Source: Micrococcaceae bacterium UBA6021
GTDB taxonomy: Bacteria > Actinomycetota > Actinomycetes > Actinomycetales > Micrococcaceae
DNA length: 8,602 nt
Direction: 5' to 3'
Assembly: GCA_002427975.1 (NCBI GenBank)
Contig: DIZT01000003.1
Span: 6,200-14,801, forward strand
Shown here in pieces: positions 1 through 5,139 of the stretch (its first letter is position 1; each line of letters begins with the position of its first letter). The notes under the pieces are model-generated. The model did not search any database. It saw only the letters and a list, made by a program, of their open reading frames with translations, and was not told the DNA's origin. Position numbers and translations under genes: made by a program.

Positions 1-444
1 ATTGCCGGTTCCAAGGACCGGTTCAGTTTCTTTGGTGAACTGCTGGCCCAAGCCTTGCGGACCGTGGGTGTGCAGGCCGCAGTCGGCGAAATTCCGGGGG
101 AGTACTGCCCGGGGGAGTTCAGTGTTTACGGCACGGACCCGGCGGATGCGGCGCGCCGGATCAAACTTATCGGCACGGCGCAGCGCGTGGTGAGCGGCGG
201 CTGGCTGTTCAGTTCCGTGATCGTGGTGGAAAATTCCGCCCCCATCCGCAGCGTCCTGACGGACAGTTATGCAGCCCTGGGGCTGGACTGGGACCCGGCC
301 ACGGCCGGTGCCGCCAACGACCTCGTGCCAGGCCTGACGGTCCAGGATGTCCAGGATGCCGTCATTGCCGCGTACGCGGGCCACGCCTCCCTCCGGCATG
401 CCGACTTCGGCAGCTATGCCGGTGTGGATACCCGGGAGCCGTAG
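1..444 (+). CDS. Lipoate-protein ligase family protein (BPL/LPL fold), 3' part only
   Basis: This is the C-terminal 147 residues of a protein whose start lies before the window; frame 1 is open from base 1 to the TAG at 442-444. The segment matches the second half of the biotin/lipoate A/B protein ligase fold: a GEYCPGEFSVY stretch at about residues 34-44 of the visible part, then KLIGTAQRVVSGGWLFSSVIVV, the Lys-containing GTAQR strand pair typical of lipoate/octanoate ligases and transferases. These enzymes attach or transfer lipoyl or octanoyl groups to lysines of 2-oxoacid dehydrogenase E2 subunits and GcvH. The N-terminal part with the RxxGGxAV-type substrate loop is not visible, so ligase (LplA) cannot be separated from octanoyltransferase (LipM/LipL). 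The gene converges on the MBL-fold gene with 28 bases between the stops. Family is fairly sure, exact activity is not. Confidence 0.78.
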   Translation: MAGSKDRFSFFGELLAQALRTVGVQAAVGEIPGEYCPGEFSVYGTDPADAARRIKLIGTAQRVVSGGWLFSSVIVVENSAPIRSVLTDSYAALGLDWDPATAGAANDLVPGLTVQDVQDAVIAAYAGHASLRHADFGSYAGVDTREP

Positions 445-459
445 CCCGCGCTTGCGGGC
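444..459. terminator. Short GC hairpin between convergent genes
   Basis: GCCCGC (444-449) and GCGGGC (454-459) form a perfect 6-bp stem with a GCTT loop, starting at the last base of the ligase stop codon and lying before the convergent MBL stop at 473. There is no T-run on either side, so it is at best a U-tract-less terminator of the kind often proposed in high-GC actinobacteria. Confidence 0.4.
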
Positions 460-472
460 CTGGTCGGGGTCC

Positions 473-1138
473 TTAGTGGCCCCGGGCGATCCACTCGTCC
501 AGGTGCGGGGCTTCGGCTCCGATGGTGGTGCTGTCGCCGTGGCCGGTCCTGACCACCGTTTCGGCCGGGAGGGGCAGCAGCCACGTCCGGATCGATTCGA
601 TGATGGTGGGGAAGTCACTGTAGGACCTGCCCGTGGCTCCGGGGCCGCCTTGGAACAGGGTGTCACCGCTGAAGACCGAGCCCTCGCCGTCGGGCCCGTC
701 AGCCAGGTGGAAGGACACTGAGCCCGGCGAGTGCCCGGGGGTGTGCAGCGCCTTCAGGCTGGCCCCCGCCACCTCAATGACGTCGCCGTGCTTGATGGCG
801 ACGTCCGGGTCCACCTGCGGATACACGCTGCGCCACAGCATCCAGTCATCCTCGTGAAGGTGGATCGGGGCCTGGACGAGGTCCCAGAAGTCGGCCACCG
901 ACCGGATATGGTCGTCATGGCCGTGCGTCAGCAGGATCGCTTTGAGCTCCCGTCCACCGACGGCGGCGGCAACGGCCTTGGCGTCGTGCGCGGGATCGAT
1001 CACCACGCATTCCGCATCGTTGCCCACGATCCAGACGTTGTTGTCCACGTCCCAGGTGCCGCCGTCGAGCGAGAATGTCCCGGACGTGACGAGGCGCTCG
1101 ATCCGGAGCGGGCCGGCGGTCTCAGGAGCGGCGGTCAC
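473..1138 (-). CDS. MBL-fold metallo-hydrolase, possible S-formylmycothiol hydrolase
   Basis: A 221-residue glyoxalase II-like metallo-beta-lactamase-fold protein. The full dinuclear metal-binding set is visible: THGHDDH at residues 71-77 (H72, H74, D76, H77), H136 in [10 protein letters not shown]159 in FSGDTLF and H200 in TGHGD, so it should be an active zinc hydrolase. No signal peptide or membrane segment is seen, so it is probably cytosolic. The GTG start (1138-1136) overlaps the mscR stop as GTGA, with GGAG only two bases upstream, which indicates translational coupling. An MBL gene also neighbours the mycothiol-dependent formaldehyde dehydrogenase in Mycobacterium (Rv2260 beside Rv2259, from memory). 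MscR makes S-formylmycothiol, a thioester; thioester hydrolysis by a glyoxalase II-like enzyme would regenerate mycothiol and release formate. The fold is certain, the substrate is inferred from position. Confidence 0.88.
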   Translation of the reverse strand: MTAAPETAGPLRIERLVTSGTFSLDGGTWDVDNNVWIVGNDAECVVIDPAHDAKAVAAAVGGRELKAILLTHGHDDHIRSVADFWDLVQAPIHLHEDDWMLWRSVYPQVDPDVAIKHGDVIEVAGASLKALHTPGHSPGSVSFHLADGPDGEGSVFSGDTLFQGGPGATGRSYSDFPTIIESIRTWLLPLPAETVVRTGHGDSTTIGAEAPHLDEWIARGH

Positions 1139-2220
1139 AGCTCCACCACCGAACGCAGCACAGAACCGGAGTGCATCTTCCCGAACGCTTCCTCCACCTG
1201 GTCGATGGTGATCCGCTCGGTCACGAAGGCATCCAGATCCAGTTTGCCCTGCTTGTAGAGGCTGATCAGCATGGGGAAGTCCCGGGACGGCAGGCAGTCA
1301 CCGTACCAGGAGGACTTCAGAGATCCGCCGCGGCCGAAGACGTCCAGGAGGGGCAGTTCCAGGGTCATGTCTGGCGTCGGGACGCCCACCAGCACTACGG
1401 TGCCGGCGAGATCGCGCGCGTAGAACGCCTGCTTGTATGTTTCGGGACGGCCGACGGCGTCAATTACCACGTCAGCGCCGAAGCCACCGGTGAGTTCCCG
1501 GATTTTCTCCACGGGGTCGGATGCCGAAGAGTCCACGGTGTGGGTGGCGCCGAGCTCCTTGGCACGCTCCAGCTTTTTTGCATCGATGTCGACAGCGACG
1601 ATGGTGGTTGCGCCGGCGAGCGCGGCTCCCGCGATGGCGGCAACGCCCACGCCGCCGCAGCCGATGACGGCGACGGAATCGCCGCGTTTGACGCCGCCGG
1701 TGTTGATGGCGGCACCGAGCCCGGCCATTACGCCGCAGCCGAGCAGGCCGATGGCGGCAGCATCGGCGTCGGGATCCACCTTGGTGCACTGGCCGGCGGC
1801 CACCAGGGTCTTTTCGATGAAGGCGCCGATGCCAAGGGCGGCCGACAGTTCGGTGCCGTCCTCGAGCGTCATCTTCTGGGTGGCGTTGTGGGTGTTGAAG
1901 CAGTACTGGGCTTCACCGCGGTTGCAGGCACGGCAGTTGCCGCAGACGGCCCGCCAGTTCAGCACCACCCGGTCGCCCGGGGCGACGTCAGTGACGTCGG
2001 GGCCCACGGCGCTGACCACTCCGGTGGCCTCGTGGCCAAGCAGGAACGGGAAGTCATCGCTGATGCCGCCCAGCTTGTAGTGCAGGTCGGTGTGGCAGAC
2101 GCCGCTGGTGATGATGTCCACCAGGGCCTCGCCCGGACCCGGATCCGGGACCAGGATGGTCTCCAGAGTGACCGGGGCGCCCTTGGAGCGGGCTACGACA
2201 CCTTTGACTTTATGGACCAC
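1135..2220 (-). CDS. mscR: S-(hydroxymethyl)mycothiol dehydrogenase (mycothiol-dependent formaldehyde dehydrogenase)
   Basis: A zinc-dependent medium-chain alcohol dehydrogenase of 361 residues, the usual length of the mycothiol-dependent family (MscR/AdhE2). Catalytic zinc ligands are C42 (GVCHTD), H63-E64 (GHEATG) and C162 (LLGCGVMAG); the structural zinc site is C93, C96, C99 and C107. The Rossmann motif GCGGVG is at 187-192, and D210 at the end of the second strand indicates NAD over NADP. It oxidises the spontaneous formaldehyde-mycothiol adduct to S-formylmycothiol and may also reduce S-nitrosomycothiol. The open frame runs further upstream without a stop, but the GTG at 2220-2218 is chosen because a strong GAGGGAG site lies six bases before it and [10 protein letters not shown] is the expected N terminus. 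It lies 83 bases after mrx1 across a long hairpin and overlaps the MBL gene by four bases. The family is clear; the mycothiol rather than glutathione cofactor rests on family resemblance, host type and neighbours. Confidence 0.9.
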   Translation of the reverse strand: MVHKVKGVVARSKGAPVTLETILVPDPGPGEALVDIITSGVCHTDLHYKLGGISDDFPFLLGHEATGVVSAVGPDVTDVAPGDRVVLNWRAVCGNCRACNRGEAQYCFNTHNATQKMTLEDGTELSAALGIGAFIEKTLVAAGQCTKVDPDADAAAIGLLGCGVMAGLGAAINTGGVKRGDSVAVIGCGGVGVAAIAGAALAGATTIVAVDIDAKKLERAKELGATHTVDSSASDPVEKIRELTGGFGADVVIDAVGRPETYKQAFYARDLAGTVVLVGVPTPDMTLELPLLDVFGRGGSLKSSWYGDCLPSRDFPMLISLYKQGKLDLDAFVTERITIDQVEEAFGKMHSGSVLRSVVEL

Positions 2221-2226
2221 GAAAGG

Positions 2227-2233
2227 CTCCCTC
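2227..2233 (-). promoter_or_regulatory. Ribosome binding site of mscR
   Basis: On the minus strand GAGGGAG lies six bases before the GTG at 2220. This fixes the mscR start, since the frame itself stays open well upstream. Confidence 0.75.
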
Positions 2234-2241
2234 AATGCAGA

Positions 2242-2285
2242 TAGACAGAACGGGACCAACACGGATGTTGGTCCCGTTCTGTCTA
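2242..2285. terminator. Perfect 19-bp inverted repeat between mrx1 and mscR
   Basis: Arms 2242-2260 (plus strand begins TAGACAGAACGGG) and 2267-2285 are exact reverse complements, 19 of 19, around a 6-base spacer. The repeat begins 18 bases past the mrx1 stop and ends eight bases before the mscR ribosome binding site. On the minus strand the second arm ends in the moderately T-rich TTCTGTCTATCT but has no true U-run. It may terminate mrx1 transcription, act as an attenuator or processing/stability hairpin for the mscR mRNA, or be a DNA operator. Only the inverted repeat is certain. Confidence 0.6.
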
Positions 2286-2303
2286 CCACATGAGCTGCCG
2301 TGT

Positions 2304-2561
2304 TCAGGCTGCGAGGCGGCTCTTTACTTCCGCAGCGGACGGGTTGGTGGCGGCGGTGCCGTCCGGGAAGAGCACGGTGGGGACCGTGCGGTTGCCGCCG
2401 TTGAGCTGCTCCACGAGTTCGGCTGTGCCGTCCACCTCTTCGATGTTGACTTCCTTGTAGCCGATGCCCTGCGCGTCCAGCTGCTTCTTCAGCCGGTTGC
2501 AGTAGCCGCACCAGGTGGTGGAAAACATGGTGACGGTGCCGTTCTCGGGGGTAAAGTCCAC
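2304..2561 (-). CDS. mrx1: Mycoredoxin (glutaredoxin-like, CGYC)
   Basis: An 85-residue glutaredoxin-fold protein, about the size of mycobacterial Mrx1 (84 residues from memory). The active site WCGYC has C18 and C21, the TVP cis-proline motif is at 59-61, and [10 protein letters not shown] (54-63) followed by DGT..TNPS is characteristic of mycoredoxins. It reduces mycothiol mixed disulfides on proteins and peroxidases in the cytosol, with the oxidised form reset by mycothiol and mycothione reductase. The start is the GTG at 2561-2559, since AGGAGAG stands four bases upstream; the open frame continues further but would give an unlikely N-terminal extension. It is the first gene of the minus-strand thiol unit, preceded by a SigH/SigR-type promoter and divergent from the SRAP gene. 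A generic glutaredoxin-like protein such as NrdH is less likely given the CGYC motif and the NGGNRTVPT block. Confidence 0.92.
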   Translation of the reverse strand: MDFTPENGTVTMFSTTWCGYCNRLKKQLDAQGIGYKEVNIEEVDGTAELVEQLNGGNRTVPTVLFPDGTAATNPSAAEVKSRLAA

Positions 2562-2565
2562 GGAG

Positions 2566-2572
2566 CTCTCCT
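2566..2572 (-). promoter_or_regulatory. Ribosome binding site of mrx1
   Basis: AGGAGAG on the minus strand, four bases before GTG 2561. It selects this start over upstream in-frame codons and agrees with the expected mycoredoxin length. Confidence 0.75.
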
Positions 2573-2600
2573 GAAATCGTTGAGGGGGTTCGTTCCTATC

Positions 2601-2626
2601 AACGGTAACCCGGGGCGGGCTATTCC
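2601..2626 (-). promoter_or_regulatory. SigH/SigR-type (disulfide stress) promoter of mrx1
   Basis: On the minus strand GGAAT (2626-2622) and GTT (2603-2601) are separated by exactly 18 bases; in the wider context it reads GGGAATA...CCGTTG. Consensus known from Streptomyces SigR is GGAAT-N18-GTT, and mycobacterial SigH uses GGAAY with cGTT at similar spacing. A start about 7-10 bases downstream would give a 5' leader of roughly 30 bases ending in the AGGAGAG site. Mycothiol and thioredoxin-system genes are classic targets of these sigma factors, so motif and gene function support each other. Confidence 0.72.
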
Positions 2627-2643
2627 CTGAGCCGGCCCGGCGG

Positions 2644-2673
2644 TTGACGGTGCCGGATGACAGTGCATAACGC
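2644..2673 (+). promoter_or_regulatory. Possible housekeeping promoter of the SRAP gene
   Basis: TTGACG at 2644-2649 matches the -35 consensus at five of six positions. The -10 is ambiguous: TAACGC (2668-2673, 18-base spacer) or ATAACG preceded by TG (17-base spacer). A transcript from here would have a leader of only about 10-15 bases. No LexA palindrome is seen in this interval. Confidence 0.4.
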
Positions 2674-2691
2674 TGATGGCATGCTGGAGCC

Positions 2692-3441
2692 ATGTGTGGA
2701 CGCTATGTGATGGCACGGGCCGTGGGTGACCTGCTGGCCGACTTTGATGCCCAGCTTGAGGAGGAAGTGCACCTCCCCCCGTCGTGGAATGTGGCGCCCA
2801 CGGACGATGTTCCCATCGTCCTGGAGCGGCTGATCGACGACGGTCCTGTGCGGCAACTGCATGTGGCCCGTTGGGGCCTGGTGCCGTCCTGGGCGAAGGA
2901 TCCGGGCATCGGCGCCAAGATGATCAACGCGCGGAGCGAGACGGTGCTGGAGAAGCCGGCTTTCCGCAAGGCGGTGAAGTCGCGGCGCTGCGCTGTCCCG
3001 GCAGACGGGTACTACGAATGGAAGCAGGGGACAGGCAAGGCCAAGCAGCCGTACTACGTCCATCCAGGCAAAGGCAGCGGACTGGTGTTCGCGGGCCTGT
3101 ATGAGTGGTGGAAGGATCCGTCCAAGGCCGACGGCGATCCCGGACGGTGGATGCTCTCCACGTCCATCCTGACGGCAGACACCCCGCCACCCGGTGCTGA
3201 GTCCACAATTTTCGGCAGGCTCACCGCCCTGCATGACCGCGTGCCGCTGCCCATGGACCGGGCCACGATGGCGGCGTGGCTGGACCCGGACGCCGATGAC
3301 GCCGCGGGACTGGTGGACCTTGTGCGGGCCGGGGTGAAGGACGCCGCTTCCGGCTGGCACGTGGAGTCCGTTGGTACGGCGGTAGGCAACGTGCGCAACA
3401 ACTCTCCCGAACTCATCCGGCCGGTGGAGGCGCTGTTCTAA
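2692..3441 (+). CDS. SRAP-family protein (SOS response-associated peptidase, YedK/HMCES type)
   Basis: A 249-residue protein with the complete SRAP active site: Cys2 directly after the initiator Met (MCGRYV), the conserved WGLVPSWAKD at 61-70, N79 in NARSET, E109 in PADGYYEW (104-110) and H181 in LHDRVP. Members of this family link the N-terminal Cys2 covalently to abasic sites in single-stranded DNA, shielding them from cleavage at stalled replication forks; autoproteolytic removal of Met1 exposes the cysteine. The start is fixed because Cys2 must follow Met1. GGAG lies only two bases before the ATG, so initiation is not strongly signalled. The gene diverges from mrx1 across 130 bases and converges on the VOC gene with 12 bases between stops. 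Its family is often found next to SOS translesion genes, and here dnaE2 lies about 1.7 kb downstream, but no SOS box is visible upstream of this gene. Confidence 0.95.
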   Translation: MCGRYVMARAVGDLLADFDAQLEEEVHLPPSWNVAPTDDVPIVLERLIDDGPVRQLHVARWGLVPSWAKDPGIGAKMINARSETVLEKPAFRKAVKSRRCAVPADGYYEWKQGTGKAKQPYYVHPGKGSGLVFAGLYEWWKDPSKADGDPGRWMLSTSILTADTPPPGAESTIFGRLTALHDRVPLPMDRATMAAWLDPDADDAAGLVDLVRAGVKDAASGWHVESVGTAVGNVRNNSPELIRPVEALF

Positions 3442-3453
3442 GGCGACGTGCCT

Positions 3454-3876
3454 CTAGACGGTGACCTTGCCGCCGTCGTCCACTGTCCAGGTGGGGTTGT
3501 AGGCAATTTCCCAGCGGAAGCCGTCCGGATCGGCGAAATAGCCGCTGTACCCGCCCCAGGGTTGGGTGACGGGCTCTGTGACGAGGGTGGCCCCGGCCGA
3601 GATGGCCTCCGCCATGACCCGGTCCACCGCCTCGGTGCTGGGCAAGTTGTGGCTGAGCGTGATGCAGGGGACCGGGCCGGGAACACCTACCCCCGCCTCG
3701 GCGTGCATCTGCGCGGCGTCCCACAGGGAAAGGATGAGGCCGTGGTTGACCTGGATGAACACCATGTCGCCGGGAAACTCGCGGTGGACGGGCCACCCGA
3801 GGCCTTCCGCGTAGAACTGTCGGGAGGCGTCAACACTGCGAACGCCTAGTGAGATGAAGTCGACTCTGGGCTGCAT
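3454..3876 (-). CDS. VOC-family (glyoxalase/bleomycin resistance fold) protein
   Basis: A 140-residue single-domain vicinal oxygen chelate protein. The N terminus RVDFISLGVRSVDASRQFYAEGLGW (4-28) is the usual first beta-alpha module, with Y22 and GLGW, and the C-terminal module ends in the family signature YFADPDGFRWEIAYNP (about 113-128). The glutamate in RWEI is the position that often binds metal; the matching ligand in the first module is less clear, so activity cannot be inferred. Such proteins may be lyases, dioxygenases or drug-binding proteins, and the substrate is unknown. No thiol-substrate motif ties it to the mycothiol genes. It is transcribed away from the chorismate mutase, with only 19 bases between the two ATG codons and no clear ribosome binding site. 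Confidence 0.9.
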   Translation of the reverse strand: MQPRVDFISLGVRSVDASRQFYAEGLGWPVHREFPGDMVFIQVNHGLILSLWDAAQMHAEAGVGVPGPVPCITLSHNLPSTEAVDRVMAEAISAGATLVTEPVTQPWGGYSGYFADPDGFRWEIAYNPTWTVDDGGKVTV

Positions 3877-3889
3877 GCTTCGATACTGT
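3860..3889 (+). promoter_or_regulatory. Possible leaderless promoter of the chorismate mutase gene
   Basis: TCGACT (3860-3865, four of six matches to TTGACA) and TACTGT (3884-3889, TAnnnT type) are 18 bases apart. Transcription starting about seven bases after the -10 would begin at or next to the A of ATG 3896, giving a leaderless mRNA, which agrees with the lack of a Shine-Dalgarno sequence. The -35 lies inside the VOC coding region. On the other strand CAGTAT (3884-3889) is a weaker -10 candidate for the VOC gene, with TTGAAT 16 bases before it, also placed for leaderless initiation. Confidence 0.4.
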
Positions 3890-3895
3890 CATACG

Positions 3896-4216
3896 ATGGC
3901 AACAATTCAAGGAAACGATAGGGACGCTTTGGCCGACAAAGAACAGCTCGCTGCCGTGCGGATTGCGGTCGACGAAGTTGACGACCAGATTGTCACCCTC
4001 ATTGCGCGTCGTGAACGCCTGATCCGGATCGCCGGAACCCTGAAGGGGGACGACGCTGAAGTCCGCGCCCCCGGCCGGGTGGAACGGGTGATTGAGCATG
4101 TCCGGTCCGCCGCGGAAAAGAAGGACATTGATCCGGACATCGTGGAATCAACCTACCGGGCCATGATCTCGGGGTTCATCGAACTCGAGCTGAAGGTCCA
4201 CAAAGAAAGCAGTTGA
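3896..4216 (+). CDS. Chorismate mutase, AroQ type
   Basis: A 106-residue, mostly helical protein that would convert chorismate to prephenate, the branch point to phenylalanine and tyrosine. By alignment to the E. coli AroQ domain, the catalytic basic residues are kept: R22 (VRIAVDEVD), R39 (ARRERL), K50 (AGTLK) and R61 (APGRVERV); the E. coli D48 and E52 positions here appear to be A58 and V62, as far as an eye alignment can tell. Helix 1 carries the typical LRxxIDxxDxxIxxLIxxR pattern. The ATG at 3896 is chosen because it gives the usual length; an in-frame ATG at 3875 would overlap the VOC start codon. Neither has a clear ribosome binding site, so leaderless translation is likely. It converges on the unknown gene at 4275-4664 across a terminator-like hairpin. 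No other aromatic pathway gene is adjacent. Confidence 0.88.
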   Translation: MATIQGNDRDALADKEQLAAVRIAVDEVDDQIVTLIARRERLIRIAGTLKGDDAEVRAPGRVERVIEHVRSAAEKKDIDPDIVESTYRAMISGFIELELKVHKESS

Positions 4217-4224
4217 CGCTACCT

Positions 4225-4259
4225 CGGGTGCTGTCCGGGCATGGTTCCGGCAGCACCTG
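4225..4259. terminator. Bidirectional terminator-like hairpin between convergent genes
   Basis: GGTGCTG (4227-4233) pairs with CAGCACC (4251-4257), extended inwards by CCGG (4235-4238) with CCGG (4247-4250) around a one-base bulge and 8-base loop, and outwards by one C-G and one G-T pair. It lies 8 bases past the chorismate mutase stop and 15 bases past the stop of the opposing gene. On the plus strand only a weak TTTCTT follows, about 10 bases later. Confidence 0.55.
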
Positions 4260-4274
4260 CCTCGCTGCGCTTTC

Positions 4275-4664
4275 TTACAGCGCTTCGTCGACGGCGACGC
4301 CCGACTGGAATTCCCGGCCGTCAGCCTCACTGAAGGCCGAGATGACGTGTCCCTTGCCCAGGCCATGGATGGCCGCGATGGGGAAGTTTCCTTTGATGGT
4401 GTTGCCGGAGTGCGTCACGCCGCCAAGATCATAGTTTTCCTCGGCGCTCTGGTCGTGGCTGAACGAGTAGAAGGAGATTGCCTCCCCGTTCATGAATTCA
4501 ATGCCCAGCCGTCTTTGTGATGAGTAATCAGGGCTGGCCGCCACAAGCCCCACTACGTACGCACCTGCCCCCGGTATGTTGCCGTCGATATCAAAGGTTG
4601 CCACGAGTGTTGCGTCCTGGGCCTTGATGCTTACGTGCTTGAGGAGTGCGTCATGGGTGCTCAT
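4275..4664 (-). CDS. Hypothetical protein of 129 residues
   Basis: I do not recognise this family. The ATG at 4664 gives a 129-residue protein starting MSTHDALLKHVSIKAQD, with AGGA ten bases upstream; a longer GTG form from 4700 is possible but less likely. There is no signal peptide, membrane segment, cysteine or obvious catalytic motif. The pattern suggests a compact beta-rich soluble domain: alternating hydrophobic stretches such as TLVATFDIDG, AYVVGLVA, RLGIEFMNG and ISFYSFSHD, ending in HVISAFSEADGREFQSGVAVD. Normal codon use and close neighbours on both sides support a real gene. It is divergent from the SOS-box promoter of the DUF6504-dnaE2 operon, with the palindrome about 80-100 bases upstream of its own start, so shared LexA control is possible but unproven. 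Confidence 0.75.
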   Translation of the reverse strand: MSTHDALLKHVSIKAQDATLVATFDIDGNIPGAGAYVVGLVAASPDYSSQRRLGIEFMNGEAISFYSFSHDQSAEENYDLGGVTHSGNTIKGNFPIAAIHGLGKGHVISAFSEADGREFQSGVAVDEAL

Positions 4665-4742
4665 GGCACAATCCTGCCCCCCTGCTGCCCGTCCGTCCAC
4701 CCCTGTCTAGGTTTTGTCAGGGCACCGGCGTAGACTGGATTT

Positions 4743-4762
4743 ATTCGAACATATATTCGAAT
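4743..4762. promoter_or_regulatory. LexA binding site (SOS box) upstream of DUF6504-dnaE2
   Basis: Arms ATTCGAA (4743-4749) and TTCGAAT (4756-4762) form a perfect 7-bp inverted repeat around CATATA. In register with the actinobacterial SOS box TCGAAC-N4-GTTCGA, bases 4745-4760 read TCGAAC-ATAT-ATTCGA, a single mismatch. TATATT inside it (4752-4757) could serve as a -10, with the weak TAGACT (4731-4736) upstream at a short 15-base spacing, so bound LexA would block the polymerase. It stands 56 bases before the DUF6504 ATG, in a clearly AT-rich patch of otherwise GC-rich sequence. Confidence 0.85.
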
Positions 4763-4770
4763 ACCTTGCT

Positions 4771-4795
4771 TTTTGCGTCAGCATTTTGCATCAGC
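4771..4795 (+). repeat. Short tandem direct repeat in the dnaE2 operon leader
   Basis: TTTTGCGTCAGC (4771-4782) and TTTTGCATCAGC (4784-4795) agree at 11 of 12 positions with a one-base gap, a 13-base period. They lie between the SOS box and the start of the DUF6504 gene, in the presumed 5' untranslated leader. The function is unknown and chance is possible. Confidence 0.5.
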
Positions 4796-4807
4796 TTAGT
4801 CAGTTCC

Positions 4808-4813
4808 GGGAGG
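4808..4813 (+). promoter_or_regulatory. Ribosome binding site of the DUF6504 gene
   Basis: GGGAGG lies five bases before ATG 4819. The next in-frame ATG (4825) would be 11 bases away, and a GTG at 4714 would place the SOS box inside the coding region, so 4819 is preferred. Confidence 0.7.
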
Positions 4814-4818
4814 CGCCC

Positions 4819-5139
4819 ATGGGCATGTTCAGCGAGTCCGTGGACGTCGTCTGCACCGCTGCCGGCCAGCCGCTGAAACTCCAGTGGGCCGGGCAGCACT
4901 ACACGGTGTGCGCCGAACCTGTCCGGTGGTACGAACGCCGGCAGTGGTGGGCCGAGGAACGCCGTGCGCCCCTCGGCACCGGGCCGGGGCTGGTGGACCA
5001 CGAGATCTGGCGCATCCAGGTACGGGCGGACCCGCGGAGTGCGGGAGAGCCGCTCACCCTGGACCTGACCCGGCACATCGGCAGCGGCCGCTGGAGGCTC
5101 CTGCGGATCCACGACGCACTCCGGCCCCAAACAGCATGA
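4819..5139 (+). CDS. DUF6504-family protein, SOS cassette member
   Basis: A 106-residue soluble protein matching the small actinobacterial family that accompanies ImuB and DnaE2 genes. It begins MGMFSESVDVVC, and the family core is EPVRWYERRQWWAEERR (33-49), LVDHEIWRIQVR (58-69) and a C-terminal LTRHIGSGRWRLLRIHD (83-99). It is rich in tryptophan and arginine, which would suit nucleic-acid or protein binding; no enzyme motif is seen and its biochemical role is not known to me. It is the first gene after the SOS box, and its TGA overlaps the dnaE2 ATG as ATGA, so the two products are probably made together and LexA-controlled. The obvious inference is a mutasome accessory factor, but that rests on gene position only. 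Confidence 0.85.
   Translation: MGMFSESVDVVCTAAGQPLKLQWAGQHYTVCAEPVRWYERRQWWAEERRAPLGTGPGLVDHEIWRIQVRADPRSAGEPLTLDLTRHIGSGRWRLLRIHDALRPQTA

Noticed and set aside
1472..1789. Arginine-rich small frame on the minus strand, resembling a DNA-binding protein
   Set aside because: It is an out-of-frame reading of mscR; the arginine and histidine richness is an effect of GC-rich codons.
1171..2244. A 357-codon open frame on the plus strand
   Set aside because: It is antisense to mscR, which has complete zinc and NAD motifs; the Gly/Ala/His-rich translation is a shadow of the GC-rich coding strand.
2221..2511. N-terminal extension of mscR through the mrx1 region
   Set aside because: The frame is open upstream, but the translation there is arginine-rich noise overlapping mrx1, and a good ribosome binding site plus the expected family N terminus mark GTG 2220.
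2562..2691. SOS box upstream of the SRAP gene
   Set aside because: GTTCG occurs near 2589, but there is no matching TCGAAC half-site at the right spacing, so LexA control of this gene is not supported here.
3441..3453. AGGC-GACGT-GCCT hairpin between the SRAP and VOC stops
   Set aside because: Only a 4-bp stem with no T-run; too weak to call a terminator.
4714..4818. Longer DUF6504 protein from GTG 4714
   Set aside because: It would put the SOS box and the AT-rich leader inside the coding region and gives an N terminus unlike the family; GGGAGG before ATG 4819 is the better start.
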